DNA from: CAZRXG01 sp964603985
Lineage (GTDB): Bacteria > Chloroflexota > Anaerolineae > Aggregatilineales > UBA3940
NCBI GenBank assembly: GCA_964603985.1
Contig: CAZRXG010000035.1
Span: 1 to 47,429, forward strand
Reading direction: 5' to 3'
DNA: 47,429 nt
Shown here one piece after another: positions 1-8,300 of the stretch. Position 1 is the first letter of the stretch. Every line of letters begins with the position of its first letter. Below the pieces are notes generated by a model that did not search any database, was not told the DNA's origin, and worked only from the letters and a program-made list of their open reading frames with translations. A program made the translations under genes and the position numbers.

Positions 1-63
1 AGGCGCTTCCGCCACAACTTCAGGCGCTTCCGCCACAACTTCAGGCGCTTCCGCCTCTTCGGG
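1..63 (-). repeat. 21-bp tandem repeat inside the TPR-protein tail (EVVAEAP units)
   Basis: Copies of a 21-bp unit start at 1, 22 and 43; the third diverges after its first half. On the minus strand each encodes the heptapeptide EVVAEAP. The array probably continues beyond the window. The unit is a multiple of three, so copy number can change without breaking the frame. Confidence 0.75.
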
Positions 64-3000
64 TTCCTTCAACCAGTCGGGCAGTTCTTCTGCTGCCGGT
101 GGCTTGGGCGCTTCGGCCACGACTTCGGGCTTTTCCGCCGCCGGTGGTTCCGGCTCAGCTTCCCCTTTCAGAAGCTCGTCCAGATCCGCCGACGCAGCAG
201 ACTCCTCGGCGGCCAGCGCTTCGCTCAGCCAGGCCAGCTCCTCTTCTTCGACTTCCATGTCAGGCAGGGCCTCCAGGTCGAGTTCCCTTTCAGGCTCCTC
301 TTCCATCGCCTCTGCCAGTTCCGCCTGGATGTCGACATCCTTCATCCAATCGGGAAGCTCGTCAGCCGCGACCGGCTCGGCTATGGCGTCCGGGGCCGGG
401 ATGTCAATATCGGGTTTGACGGGCGGCTGATCGGGTGTGAGCACCTCCGATACAACCTCCTCGCTGCCGACACCCTGCCCGGCAACCTGCTGGTCAATCC
501 ACGCCAGCGCCTCGTCGGCGGACGGGGCGGGTGCTTCGGCGGCGGGCGCGACCGGTTCCGGCGCGGCCTCCGGGGCCGGTTCTTCAGGCTCCGCCTTGAG
601 CCAGTCGGGAAGCTCGTCCAGGCCCTCGGCTTCGGCGGCAGGCTCGGCTTCTTCCTCGGTCGGGGCGCGCAGCCAGGCCAGGTCCTCCGCCGCTTCTGCC
701 GGTTCCTCGGCCTGTAGCCAATCCGGCAGCGCCTCGGCCTCTTCCTTCTCAGCGACCGCCGGTTCGGGCGTCGGGGCCGGTGCCGCAGGAGGCTTCTCGG
801 CTTGCAGCCAATCCGGCAGCGCCTCGGCCTCTTCCTTCTCGGCGACCGCCGGTTCGGGCGTTGGGGCCGGTGCCGCAGGAGGCTCCTCGGCTTGCAGCCA
901 ATCCGGCAGCGCCTCGGCCTCTTCCTTCTCGGCGACCGCCGGTTCGGGCGTTGGGGCCGGTGCCGCAGGAGGCTCCTCGGCTTGCAGCCAGTCGGGCAGC
1001 GCCTCGGCCTCTGCTTCCGCTTCCTTCTCGGCGACCGCCGGTTCGGGCGTCGGGGCCGGTGCCGCAGGAGGCTTCTCGGTTTGCAGCCAGTCGGGCAGCG
1101 CCTCGGCCTCTTCCTCTTCTTCCGCTTCCTTCTCGGCGACCGCCGGTTCGGCTTCGGCCTCGGCTGCCACCGGCTCAGGCTCGGCTGCTACCGGTTCAGG
1201 CTCCGCCTCGGCTTCTGCCGGTTCAGGCTTTTCCTCGGCAGCTTCGACCTCGCCCCCGCCTTCCGCCTCGAAAGTCGGGTCGTACTTGGCGGCAAGCTCT
1301 TCCAGCCACGCAAGGGCGGCGTCACTGTCGTCCAGATTACCCTCTGTCAGGAAATCAGGGATTTCTTGATCGTCAGTTGGTGGGGCCACTTTTACTTCCT
1401 CCTCAGACACCGATGCTGTGCTCACGGCACCAACCGGTTCGCTTTCTTCCTTCGACATCCCGGCTTCTACTTCCTCAATCGCAGCGTCCCAGGTCTCTAA
1501 TTCGCCAAGTCCCTCAAGATCAGCCGTACCGACCTCTATACCACCGGGCAGAGGGGTGTCGGACTGGCTCTCCGGGATAATGGGGATGGTTTCGTCATCG
1601 GTCAGGATTTCGTCCAGCCAATCGCTGGACACCACTTCGGGCGCAGCAGGCTTGGCCTCTGTCGCCGGGGTTGGGGGGGATGTCTCCCCGGAAAGAATGT
1701 CTTGCAACCAGTCGGGCGCTTCACGCACGCCCGAGTCTTCCAAGTCGGCGGCCTCGGCAGGGGGCGGCACGGGAGCAGGTGTCTCACCGCCCGCAGCGTC
1801 TTGCAGCCAATCAGGCGCGCTCCCAAGCGCGCTCTCCTCGACCGGTTCGGGAGGGGCCGGTTCTGCTGCGGCGGGCGCGGGAGCGGGTGTCTCCTCGCTC
1901 AGAACGTCTTGCAGCCACTCAGGCGCGCCTTCCATAGCCGCTTCGGAGGGGCCTACCTCTGCCTCGGTCGGTTCGGATGGGGCCGGTTCCGCGCTTTCTC
2001 CCAGAACACCCAGCAGCCAATCCGCCTCCTCGCTCGCTTTCTCAGCCGCCGATTCTGGCGTGGGCTGCCCGGACGTGTCGCCGAACAGGCTGTCCAGGTC
2101 AACCGAAGCCGGGGCTGCCGGTGGCCCCGTCGGTTCTTCTTCCGGCGGAGGTGTCAGCTCACCGGTTTTAATCTCCGACAGCCAGGCCGGTGCCTCAGGC
2201 AAGGCAGCGTCGGAAGGCTCCAGCGGGCCGGTGACGCTCCGCTCTTTCTCGATGCTGCTGAGTTGGGAAACCCACTCCGCAGCGCCGGACGCAGCCACGC
2301 GGCGTTCCGCGGTGTAATCAAGCCGGGTGAGCAGAAAGGCGTTATTAGGAGCAGGCTGCCCGCCGCGCTCAAGACTGTAGCCCAGGTAGGGATCGACCTC
2401 CTTGACACGCTCCAGGAAGGGGCGCGCCTCTGAGACGTTCCCGGCACGCATCCACAACTGGGTCAGAATGCGGTTGGCGTCAATGCTGAAGGGCAGCCGC
2501 TTGAGGACTTCGGCGGCCACCTTCCCCGCCTGCACCTCGTCGTGACTGTTCCACAGCACCTCGGCCAGCAAAACCTGGAGGTCGAGCCGCTCCGGGTCGC
2601 GGGCGATGGCCTTGCTCAGTTCGGCGACGGCCTGGGGATATAACTTGCCCTTGGCGTAGAGCCGCGCCAGCGCCCCGCCGGTTAACTGGATCTTGCGCGG
2701 GGCTTTTTCGTCGCGCTCCTCGTAAAGGTCCTTGATCGCCCGCTGCACGTCGAGGTTGCTGGGGACCTGCTCGAAGGCGCGCTCAAGGTGCCAGATGGCC
2801 TGGTCAATGGCGTCGCTCTCGTGGTAGCAGTCACTCATACCGATGTGCGCCACGAAGTGGTTGGGGTCGGCGCTCAGGACGCGCTGGAAAAGGTCGAGGG
2901 CGTCCTGGTATTCCTCCTGCGCGGCCAGGCTGCGGGCTAACAGTGTATATGTCTCAATATGTTTCGGGTAGGTCTCAAGGATATGACGGCAGTGGGCAAT

Positions 3001-3075
3001 GGCCTCAGTGTAGGCATCGTTGGCCAGCATTTCGTCGATAGATTTGATGTAGGCGCGCAGGCTGATCTCTGCCAT
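1..3075 (-). CDS. TPR protein with long acidic Pro/Glu/Ala-rich tail carrying WLQ-type motifs (3' end outside window)
   Basis: The reading frame opens with ATG at 3075 (MAEISLRAYIKSIDEML) and runs 1025 codons to the window edge without a stop. Residues ~1-250 form helical TPR-like repeats (for example LARSLAAQEEYQDALDLF, then the 34-residue-spaced LSADPNHFVAHIGMSDCYH), so this part should bind other proteins. From ~255 onward the chain is low-complexity, rich in E, P, A and S, and probably disordered. It is punctuated by about fifteen short tryptophan motifs such as APEWLQDVLSEE, APDWLQDILSGE, LPDWLQAEEP and LPDWMKDV. I see no signal peptide, membrane segment or catalytic motif. Function is unknown; a scaffold is an inference from TPR plus repeated short linear motifs. 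A second TPR protein lies at 38224-40479 but lacks such a tail. Confidence 0.8.
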   Translation of the reverse strand, partial: MAEISLRAYIKSIDEMLANDAYTEAIAHCRHILETYPKHIETYTLLARSLAAQEEYQDALDLFQRVLSADPNHFVAHIGMSDCYHESDAIDQAIWHLERAFEQVPSNLDVQRAIKDLYEERDEKAPRKIQLTGGALARLYAKGKLYPQAVAELSKAIARDPERLDLQVLLAEVLWNSHDEVQAGKVAAEVLKRLPFSIDANRILTQLWMRAGNVSEARPFLERVKEVDPYLGYSLERGGQPAPNNAFLLTRLDYTAERRVAASGAAEWVSQLSSIEKERSVTGPLEPSDAALPEAPAWLSEIKTGELTPPPEEEPTGPPAAPASVDLDSLFGDTSGQPTPESAAEKASEEADWLLGVLGESAEPAPSEPTEAEVGPSEAAMEGAPEWLQDVLSEETPAPAPAAAEPAPPEPVEESALGSAPDWLQDAAGGETPAPVPPPAEAADLEDSGVREAPDWLQDILSGETSPPTPATEAKPAAPEVVSSDWLDEILTDDETIPIIPESQSDTPLPGGIEVGTADLEGLGELETWDAAIEEVEAGMSKEESEPVGAVSTASVSEEEVKVAPPTDDQEIPDFLTEGNLDDSDAALAWLEELAAKYDPTFEAEGGGEVEAAEEKPEPAEAEAEPEPVAAEPEPVAAEAEAEPAVAEKEAEEEEEAEALPDWLQTEKPPAAPAPTPEPAVAEKEAEAEAEALPDWLQAEEPPAAPAPTPEPAVAEKEEAEALPDWLQAEEPPAAPAPTPEPAVAEKEEAEALPDWLQAEKPPAAPAPTPEPAVAEKEEAEALPDWLQAEEPAEAAEDLAWLRAPTEEEAEPAAEAEGLDELPDWLKAEPEEPAPEAAPEPVAPAAEAPAPSADEALAWIDQQVAGQGVGSEEVVSEVLTPDQPPVKPDIDIPAPDAIAEPVAADELPDWMKDVDIQAELAEAMEEEPERELDLEALPDMEVEEEELAWLSEALAAEESAASADLDELLKGEAEPEPPAAEKPEVVAEAPKPPAAEELPDWLKEPEEAEAPEVVAEAPEVVAEAP
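711..1170 (-). repeat. 90/99-bp tandem coding repeats (LPDWLQ-EEPPAAPAPTPEPAVAEKE units)
   Basis: Five units are recognisable by the conserved block that encodes DWLQ on the minus strand, at about 711, 801, 891, 981 and 1080. Spacing is 90, 90, 90 and 99 bp. The 99-bp unit differs by a small in-frame insertion in a run of Glu/Ala codons. Copies at 801 and 891 are almost identical at the DNA level, which suggests recent duplication or ongoing slippage. Confidence 0.85.
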
Positions 3076-3284
3076 TATACATCCAAAATCCGATTCAGCC
3101 GGGTGTACCGCGTACTTGCGCCGGGGCACTGACAGTATACCACAAAAGAAAGTGAGGTGCATTGCGCCCGTGAGGCTACGGTGGCACGAAAATGTGAGGC
3201 AAAAACCGCGCCCGACGAGGCTGTCTTGGGCGCAAAAAATATATGGTCAGGCAGCGGGCCGCCACCCCCATCAATCGCCGGACT

Positions 3285-3385
3285 CCCTCCCCTCGCCGGT
3301 AGATGTCGCCGACCCGTTGACATCTCTGCCAGCCAACGGACTCCCCTCCTCGTGAACGGGGAGGGGCTGGGGGTGGGGTGCTGAT
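3285..3385. repeat. C/G-rich hairpin element downstream of trxB (dispersed family 2)
   Basis: The gap 3076-3430 contains no convincing gene. Its right part holds a C-rich/G-rich element with a 10-bp stem: CCCCTCCTCG at 3343-3352 and CGGGGAGGGG at 3357-3366, one G-U pair, loop TGAA. Related elements occur at about 9995, 21205, 24580 and 41685. It may act as a terminator for trxB, but no T-run follows. Confidence 0.6.
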
Positions 3386-3393
3386 TGCTGCCC

Positions 3394-3433
3394 CGCTAAC
3401 CGCCAACCGCTAACCGCCAATCGCTAACCGCTA
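3394..3433 (-). repeat. Heptamer repeat array beginning at the trxB stop codon
   Basis: Read on the minus strand from the TAG stop at 3433-3431, the sequence divides into heptamers: TAGCGGT, TAGCGAT, TGGCGGT, TAGCGGT, TGGCGGT, TAGCGGG. The stop codon is the first three bases of the first unit. The array then runs into the C/G-rich element. The same arrangement occurs at hypE (24697). It resembles the short tandem heptamer (STRR) repeats known from cyanobacteria in form only. Confidence 0.75.
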
Positions 3434-4381
3434 TCCCCCCGCCGCTTCGAGTTCGTCCTCCATCTCTTCCAGCCAGCGCGTGCACGTCATCGCCGCCGCG
3501 CAGCCCTGCCCGACCGATGTCGCCACCTGCCGGAACACCGGGTCCTGGATCTCCCCGGCTGCGAAGACGCCCGGCACACTGGTCTGCATGTGCGCGTCGG
3601 TGATCAGGTAACCACGTTCACCCATCTCCAACTGGCCCTCGAAGAGACTGCTGTTCGGGTCATGGCCGATGAAGATGAACACCCCGTCCGTGTCGAGCGT
3701 GCCCGTCTCGCCGCTCTTGACGTTCCGCACCGTGACCTGATTCACCACGTCACCGCCGTTGATCTCTTCGACCACCGTGTCCCACACGTATGAGATCTTC
3801 CCGTTTTTCCCGGCCCGGTTTTGCAGGATCTGCCCGGCCCGCAGCTCGTCACGCCGGTGGATGATCCGCACGCTGCTGGCGAACTTGGTCAGGAAGAGGG
3901 CCTCTTCCAACGCGCTGTCGCCGCCCCCCACGACGACCACCTCTTTATCCCGGAAGAAGAAGCCGTCGCAGGTCGCGCAGTAGCTCACCCCGCGCCCGAT
4001 GTGCTCGTCCTCACCCGGCACGCCCAGCCGCCGCGCCGACGCCCCCGACGCGATGATCACCGCATCGGCCTGATATTCCTTGCCGTTCTGCGTCTTGATT
4101 GTGAACGGCGGCCCGCTCGTGAAGTCCACCTCGGACACGTAATCGTATTCCAGCCGCGCCCCAAACCGCTCGGCCTGCTGCTGGAAGCGCTGCACCAGTT
4201 CCGACCCGGTCAGTCCGTCGGGGAAGCCGGGGTAATTCTCGACTTCGTTCGTGAGCGACACCTGGCCGCCCAATTCGTTTCCGGTCAGCACCAGCGGGTT
4301 CAGGTCGGCGCGCGCGGTGTACAGCGCGGCGGTCAGCCCCGCCGGGCCGGAGCCAATGATGATGACTTTCTCATGTTCCAT
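3431..4381 (-). CDS. trxB: Thioredoxin reductase (NADPH, FAD)
   Basis: The protein has 316 residues, the usual length for bacterial low-molecular-weight thioredoxin reductase, which reduces thioredoxin with NADPH through FAD and a redox disulfide. Visible motifs are the FAD dinucleotide-binding GSGPAGLTAA (10-19), the active-site CATC (135-138), the NADPH-binding GGGDSALEEA (152-161) with HRRDELRA (175-182), and a C-terminal FAD loop (GVFAAGEIQDP). The ATG start follows AGGAG by seven bases. It is the last gene of a same-strand run with the sigma factor and the Cys/His protein, 61 bp after the latter. No thioredoxin gene is adjacent. Its TAG stop opens a heptamer repeat array. Confidence 0.95.
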   Translation of the reverse strand: MEHEKVIIIGSGPAGLTAALYTARADLNPLVLTGNELGGQVSLTNEVENYPGFPDGLTGSELVQRFQQQAERFGARLEYDYVSEVDFTSGPPFTIKTQNGKEYQADAVIIASGASARRLGVPGEDEHIGRGVSYCATCDGFFFRDKEVVVVGGGDSALEEALFLTKFASSVRIIHRRDELRAGQILQNRAGKNGKISYVWDTVVEEINGGDVVNQVTVRNVKSGETGTLDTDGVFIFIGHDPNSSLFEGQLEMGERGYLITDAHMQTSVPGVFAAGEIQDPVFRQVATSVGQGCAAAMTCTRWLEEMEDELEAAGG

Positions 4382-4442
4382 CCAAACGTCTCCTGATACA
4401 ACAAGTAATCTCTGTTCGGTCGCTTGATTTTAGATGCAAACG

Positions 4443-4712
4443 TCACGACGAGGATGCATCCTCGCCGGTCTGGGCCTCTAAAATGGTGATCAGCGCCTGC
4501 AATTCTTCCTGACAGCATTGGCAGTGGTCGAGGTGGTGCTTGACGTGTGGCAGCACGCTGGCCGCATCCTGGCCCGCGCGCAGCATGTCCACGTAGCGGT
4601 CAACCTCCTCGAAGCACTCATCACAGGTGATTTCATCCTCCTCGACGTCGAAGATCGCCTTCATCATCGAGGCCAAAAGCCCATCTGTGTTCTCTTGCTC
4701 GTTCACCTGCAT
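4443..4712 (-). CDS. Small Cys/His protein, likely ZAS-type (RsrA-like) anti-sigma factor
   Basis: This 89-residue soluble protein has C30-x2-C33 near the middle and H60-x3-C64-x2-C67 towards the end, separated by a helix. The H-x3-C-x2-C signature is the zinc-binding core of ZAS anti-sigma factors such as Streptomyces RsrA, which binds its sigma factor when reduced and releases it on disulfide stress. The gene sits 65 bp downstream of the sigma factor gene and 61 bp upstream of trxB on the same strand, the context expected for such a pair. There is no membrane segment, so it would act in the cytoplasm. Partner and redox role are inferred. Confidence 0.7.
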   Translation of the reverse strand: MQVNEQENTDGLLASMMKAIFDVEEDEITCDECFEEVDRYVDMLRAGQDAASVLPHVKHHLDHCQCCQEELQALITILEAQTGEDASSS

Positions 4713-4777
4713 ACTCCCTGCTCGCGATTCCCTCTAATCTGACGCACCCGCGTGCGGTGCTCTTACTCTCCCGGCCT

Positions 4778-5437
4778 TCACGTCGACCCAAAAAGCTCCA
4801 GGACGTAATCCAACGAAAGCCCCTGCTCCTGCATGTATTTCTTGAGCTTGAGCCGCGCGTCGTGCAGCAGCTTGTACAGCGCGTTGCGGTTGGTGTCCAT
4901 CCGCTGCGCGACCTCCTCCAGCGGCACGCCTTCAAACGCGACGGCTGTCAGCGCCACCCGTTGGCGCTCGGTCAGGACGGTGGCAATGGCGTCGGTGATG
5001 ACTGCGAGCACACTCTGCTGCTCGGTGTAGCGCTCCGGCGGCGGCCCCTCGTCGGGCGAGATCGCCAGCGACGCGATGTCGGGCATCACCTCACCATCTG
5101 CCGTCAGGTGGTCAAGCGAGTAATTCTTGTACCGCACCCGGCGCAGCTCGCTGATCGCCACGCGCGTGGTGATCTTCGCCGCCCACGTCGTGAACTGGCT
5201 CTCGCCCCGGAAGGTGTGCAGATTGTCCAACACCTTGAGCAGCGCATCCTGCACGAAGTCCTGCGCCATCTGCCGGATCTCCTCCGCCGGGCGGCTGCTC
5301 AGGTCACTGCGCTCGGTGCCCAGGTAATAGGTCAGCCCCCGCTCAAGGCGCGCCCGCAGGTCTTCGAGCGCCTCGGCGCGCCGCTGTCCCCCGGCCTGCA
5401 GGTCGGCCAACCACTCCTCATTGCTTCGTTCTGCCAT
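4778..5437 (-). CDS. ECF-type RNA polymerase sigma factor
   Basis: The product is 219 residues from ATG 5437, chosen because GGGGGG lies just upstream and the chain before it (frame open to 5599) is not sigma-like. Region 2 is seen in MAQDFVQDALLKVLDNLHTF and FTTWAAKITTRVAISELRR. Region 4 is seen in VLTERQRVALTAVAFEG plus a helix-turn-helix, PLEEVAQRMDTNRNALYKLL. An acidic linker rich in P and E joins them. It lies at the head of a three-gene run with the ZAS-like protein and trxB, suggesting control of thiol homeostasis. Family assignment is firm; the regulon is inference. Confidence 0.87.
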   Translation of the reverse strand: MAERSNEEWLADLQAGGQRRAEALEDLRARLERGLTYYLGTERSDLSSRPAEEIRQMAQDFVQDALLKVLDNLHTFRGESQFTTWAAKITTRVAISELRRVRYKNYSLDHLTADGEVMPDIASLAISPDEGPPPERYTEQQSVLAVITDAIATVLTERQRVALTAVAFEGVPLEEVAQRMDTNRNALYKLLHDARLKLKKYMQEQGLSLDYVLELFGST

Positions 5438-5652
5438 GGTCCCCCCGGTGTGTGCACACCCCATTTTACCCACCCGGCCTGTTTCGCCAAACCGGTCGCT
5501 CTGTTCTCTGCTCGTCCGCCTGTCTGGAGTTTGATCCCGGCATCCCCACCCGTCGGAACGAAAGTCATGGTTGTGCGTAGAAGTACGTGATGAGGGCACA
5601 ATCTATTCTTGAGTGTTTTGCTGTTGAGATGCGAGGTTATGTAGGAAAGATG
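5438..5652. promoter_or_regulatory. Divergent control region between the sigma factor and phytoene synthase genes
   Basis: The two genes point away from each other. On the minus strand a TAAAAT box (5463-5468) with TTGGCG 16 bases upstream is a possible promoter for the sigma-factor run. I did not find the GGAAT/GTT pair typical of SigR autoregulation. Nothing clear is seen for the plus-strand gene. Confidence 0.3.
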
Positions 5653-6621
5653 ATGTCAATAGTACACATGCGTCCAGAGATCACCGGAGCCAACCATCCA
5701 CCAGCCGGTCAACAGTTGGCCCCGTCAATCACATGGACGGCCAGCAAGCAAACTTACTATACGGTGCGCTTTCTCGTCGACCGGGGTCGGGTGGCCGACG
5801 CCTACCGGGCGTATGCATACTTCCGCTGGGTGGACGACCAGATCGACGAGGGTGGGCTGAGCGCATCCGAGCGAGCGGCTTTCATCGAGCGGCAGAGAGA
5901 GCTGGTCGAGTGTTGTTACCGGGGTGACTGGCCGCAGCATCCTCTGGATGAGGAGCGCCTGCTCGCCGACCTGGTCCGGAGCGACCGGGAACCCAACAGC
6001 GGCTTGCAGGCTTATATTCGCCACATGATGGCTGTGATGGCTTTCGACGCCGAACGGCGCGGTCGTCTGATATCCGAAGCGGAGCTGGGCGACTACACCC
6101 ACTGGCTGGCAGTAGCGGTGACCGAAGCACTGCATTATTTCATCGGCCACTGCTGCAATTCGCCCCGGGATGAGATGCGCTACCTGGCGGCGACGGGGGC
6201 GCACGTCACCCACATGCTGCGGGACATGTTGGAAGACATTGAAGCTGGCTACGTCAATGTCCCGCGTGAGGTCATCGAGGCCATCGGCGCCCGCCCCTAC
6301 GATGCACAGAATCCTGCCTGCCGGGCCTGGGTTATGCGCCGCGTGGGGCTGGCGCGTGACTGCTTCCAGGCGGGGCGGACATACCTGGATAGAGTGAAAA
6401 ACGTTCGCTGTAGGCTGGCAGGCTATGCGTATATCGCCCGATTTGAATCCGTGTTGGATGCAATCGAGCGCGATGGCTACCGGCTGCGGGCCGCCTATCC
6501 GGAATGCAAGGCGCTGAGGGCCGGGCTGAAGATGAGCCGGACGGCGTTATCCCAGGCGACCAACTGGCGATACCCCGTCGCACTGCTGTGCCGTATCTCA
6601 ACCGCGGGGGGTAACACATGA
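5653..6621 (+). CDS. crtB: Squalene/phytoene synthase family protein
   Basis: Members of this family condense two prenyl diphosphates head-to-head (phytoene from two GGPP, or squalene-type products). Both aspartate-rich Mg-diphosphate motifs are present: DDQID at ~61-65 within YFRWVDDQIDE, and DMLED in HMLRDMLEDIEAGYVNVP. Length from ATG 5653 is 322 residues, normal for the family. The frame stays open to 5587, and ATGs at 5650 and 5668 are also possible; AGGAAAG directly precedes 5650/5653, so the start is uncertain. The stop overlaps the next start as ATGA, so it is translationally coupled to the desaturase. No lycopene cyclase or GGPP synthase is in the window. Confidence 0.85.
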   Translation: MSIVHMRPEITGANHPPAGQQLAPSITWTASKQTYYTVRFLVDRGRVADAYRAYAYFRWVDDQIDEGGLSASERAAFIERQRELVECCYRGDWPQHPLDEERLLADLVRSDREPNSGLQAYIRHMMAVMAFDAERRGRLISEAELGDYTHWLAVAVTEALHYFIGHCCNSPRDEMRYLAATGAHVTHMLRDMLEDIEAGYVNVPREVIEAIGARPYDAQNPACRAWVMRRVGLARDCFQAGRTYLDRVKNVRCRLAGYAYIARFESVLDAIERDGYRLRAAYPECKALRAGLKMSRTALSQATNWRYPVALLCRISTAGGNT

Positions 6622-8129
6622 AAACACCCTCAGTGATTGTCATCGGTGCCGGGATCGGTGGGATTGCGGCAGCGGCGCACCTGGCCCAACACGGGGTGCG
6701 TGTCACCGTGCTGGAGAAGAACACTCGCCCTGGCGGTCGCTGCGACCGCTTTAGCCGCGACGGACACCACTTCGATACCGGCCCGACCCTGCTGGTCATG
6801 CCGCTGTTATTTGAAGCCGAGTTCGCGGCGCTGGGCGCTTCTCTACGTGAGGCGCTGGATCTGCAACGGGTTGACCCGACCTATCATCTTGTCTTCGACG
6901 ACGGCAGCAGGTTGGCACTCACGTCCGACCTGAACGCCATGCGGGAGCAGTTGGAGGCCATCGAGCCGGGCAGTTATCACGGCTTCCTGCGCTATGTGGA
7001 GGAAGGCCATCGCCACTATCACCTGGCAACGGAGCGACTGGTCGACCAGGACTTTCGCCGGGCATCCGATTTCTTCAACCTGCGCAACCTGCCACTGCTG
7101 CACCAGGTCAAGCCGCTCGTCCCGCATTACCGGCACATGGCAGTCTACTTCGACGATCCCCGCTTGAAGGCGGCCTTCACCTTCCAGGATGTCTATATGG
7201 GCCTCAGCCCGTTCGAAGCCCCGGCCACGTTCTCGATGATGCCCTACACCGAGCTGGCGCACGGCGTCTGGTATCCCAAAGGGGGCATGTACCGGATTGC
7301 GGAGGCGCTGGTAGACATCGCTGTCCGATCCGGTGTAGAGTTTCTGTTCAATGCGGCAGTAGAGCGTATCGACGTGAACGGAAGTAAAACCCGGGGCGTG
7401 GTGCTGGCAGATGGTCAACAACTGACGGCGGACGCTATCCTGGCAAATGCCGACCTGCCTCACGTCTACCAGGATCTGCTGCCGGTCGATGGCCGGGCGC
7501 GCCGGATGGAGCACAAGCGGTTTTCCTGCTCGACCATCAGCTTCTTCTGGGGTGTGGACAGAACGTATGAAGAACTGGGGCCGCACACCCTGTTCCTGGC
7601 AGATGACTACCGCGCCAACTTTGACAGCATTATCGGGGACCTGGCGCTGCCGGAGAATCCCAGCCTGTACGTTCATGCCCCCGCCCGGCTTGATCCGTCG
7701 ATGGCTCCGCCGGGGCAGGATACGTTAATCGCCATCGTCCCTGTCGGCCACCTGAGCGGCAACGGCGATCAGGACTGGCGGGCCATTCGGGATCGGGCGC
7801 GGCAGCATGTGTTCCGCCGCCTGGCCACCCTGGGGATCACGGACCTGGGGACACACCTGAAGTTCGAGGTGAACTACACACCTCTGTCCTGGCGCAAACG
7901 CTACAATCTGGTGAAGGGTTCGACGCACGGACTGTCCCATAATCTGACCCAACTGGGGTACTTCCGTCCCGCCAACCGGCATTCACACTACCACAACCTG
8001 TACTTCGCCGGGGCCAGCACCCGTCCGGGCACGGGGCTGCCCACAGCCCTTGTCTCCGCCCGGCTGGCTGCAACCCGCGTGTTGGAGGATTTTGGGATGG
8101 CGTATGGTCAAAAAACCCCGTCCATATAG
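6618..8129 (+). CDS. crtI: Phytoene desaturase-like (CrtI-type) FAD oxidoreductase
   Basis: This 503-residue flavoprotein begins with a dinucleotide-binding fold, VIGAGIGGIAAAAHLAQHG, followed by the acidic VLEKN and the GGRC signature of the CrtI/amine-oxidase superfamily. The C-terminus has the typical second FAD segment with FAGASTRPGTGLP, just before the final helix. CrtI-type enzymes dehydrogenate phytoene stepwise to neurosporene, lycopene or related polyenes. The start overlaps the synthase stop by four bases. A strong hairpin 50 bp downstream probably ends the two-gene unit. Whether the substrate is C40 phytoene or a C30 analogue cannot be read from the sequence. Confidence 0.88.
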   Translation: MKTPSVIVIGAGIGGIAAAAHLAQHGVRVTVLEKNTRPGGRCDRFSRDGHHFDTGPTLLVMPLLFEAEFAALGASLREALDLQRVDPTYHLVFDDGSRLALTSDLNAMREQLEAIEPGSYHGFLRYVEEGHRHYHLATERLVDQDFRRASDFFNLRNLPLLHQVKPLVPHYRHMAVYFDDPRLKAAFTFQDVYMGLSPFEAPATFSMMPYTELAHGVWYPKGGMYRIAEALVDIAVRSGVEFLFNAAVERIDVNGSKTRGVVLADGQQLTADAILANADLPHVYQDLLPVDGRARRMEHKRFSCSTISFFWGVDRTYEELGPHTLFLADDYRANFDSIIGDLALPENPSLYVHAPARLDPSMAPPGQDTLIAIVPVGHLSGNGDQDWRAIRDRARQHVFRRLATLGITDLGTHLKFEVNYTPLSWRKRYNLVKGSTHGLSHNLTQLGYFRPANRHSHYHNLYFAGASTRPGTGLPTALVSARLAATRVLEDFGMAYGQKTPSI

Positions 8130-8179
8130 TGCTGTAGAGACCGGACTTTCGCCCCCTCTCGATTTGGAGGTGAGATACA

Positions 8180-8219
8180 GGGGTCTTTGCCAGGTTGTTC
8201 GCGCACCCTGAAAGACCCC
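8180..8219. terminator. Strong stem-loop after crtI
   Basis: GGGGTCTTT (8180-8188) pairs perfectly with AAAGACCCC (8211-8219). An inner stem, CAGG (8191-8194) with CCTG (8207-8210), shortens the loop to 12 bases. It lies between crtI and the next gene's promoter. No T-run follows on the plus strand, so factor-dependent termination or mRNA 3'-end protection is equally possible. Confidence 0.6.
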
Positions 8220-8246
8220 CGGCGATGCCTCCGCCCCTGCCTGCGC

Positions 8247-8256
8247 GTGGTATAAT
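8247..8256 (+). promoter_or_regulatory. Extended -10 promoter of the aldo/keto reductase gene
   Basis: TGGTATAAT combines a TGn extension with a perfect TATAAT (8251-8256). No good -35 box is seen. The predicted start of transcription is about 40 bases before the ATG at 8301, which has GAGGAG as ribosome-binding site. Confidence 0.5.
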
Positions 8257-8300
8257 CCCGGAGCGACGATCTGATTCCCAGGCAGAGGAGCGAAACACCA

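Noticed and set aside
711..1170. CRISPR array
   Set aside because: The 90-bp units are contiguous coding repeats without spacers; no cas genes are present.
437..1369. Ser/Ala-rich 310-residue frame on the plus strand
   Set aside because: It is the antisense of the repetitive TPR-protein tail; low complexity in any frame explains its length.
5438..5599. N-terminal extension of the sigma factor
   Set aside because: It has no sigma-like sequence, and the internal ATG at 5437 has the better ribosome-binding site.
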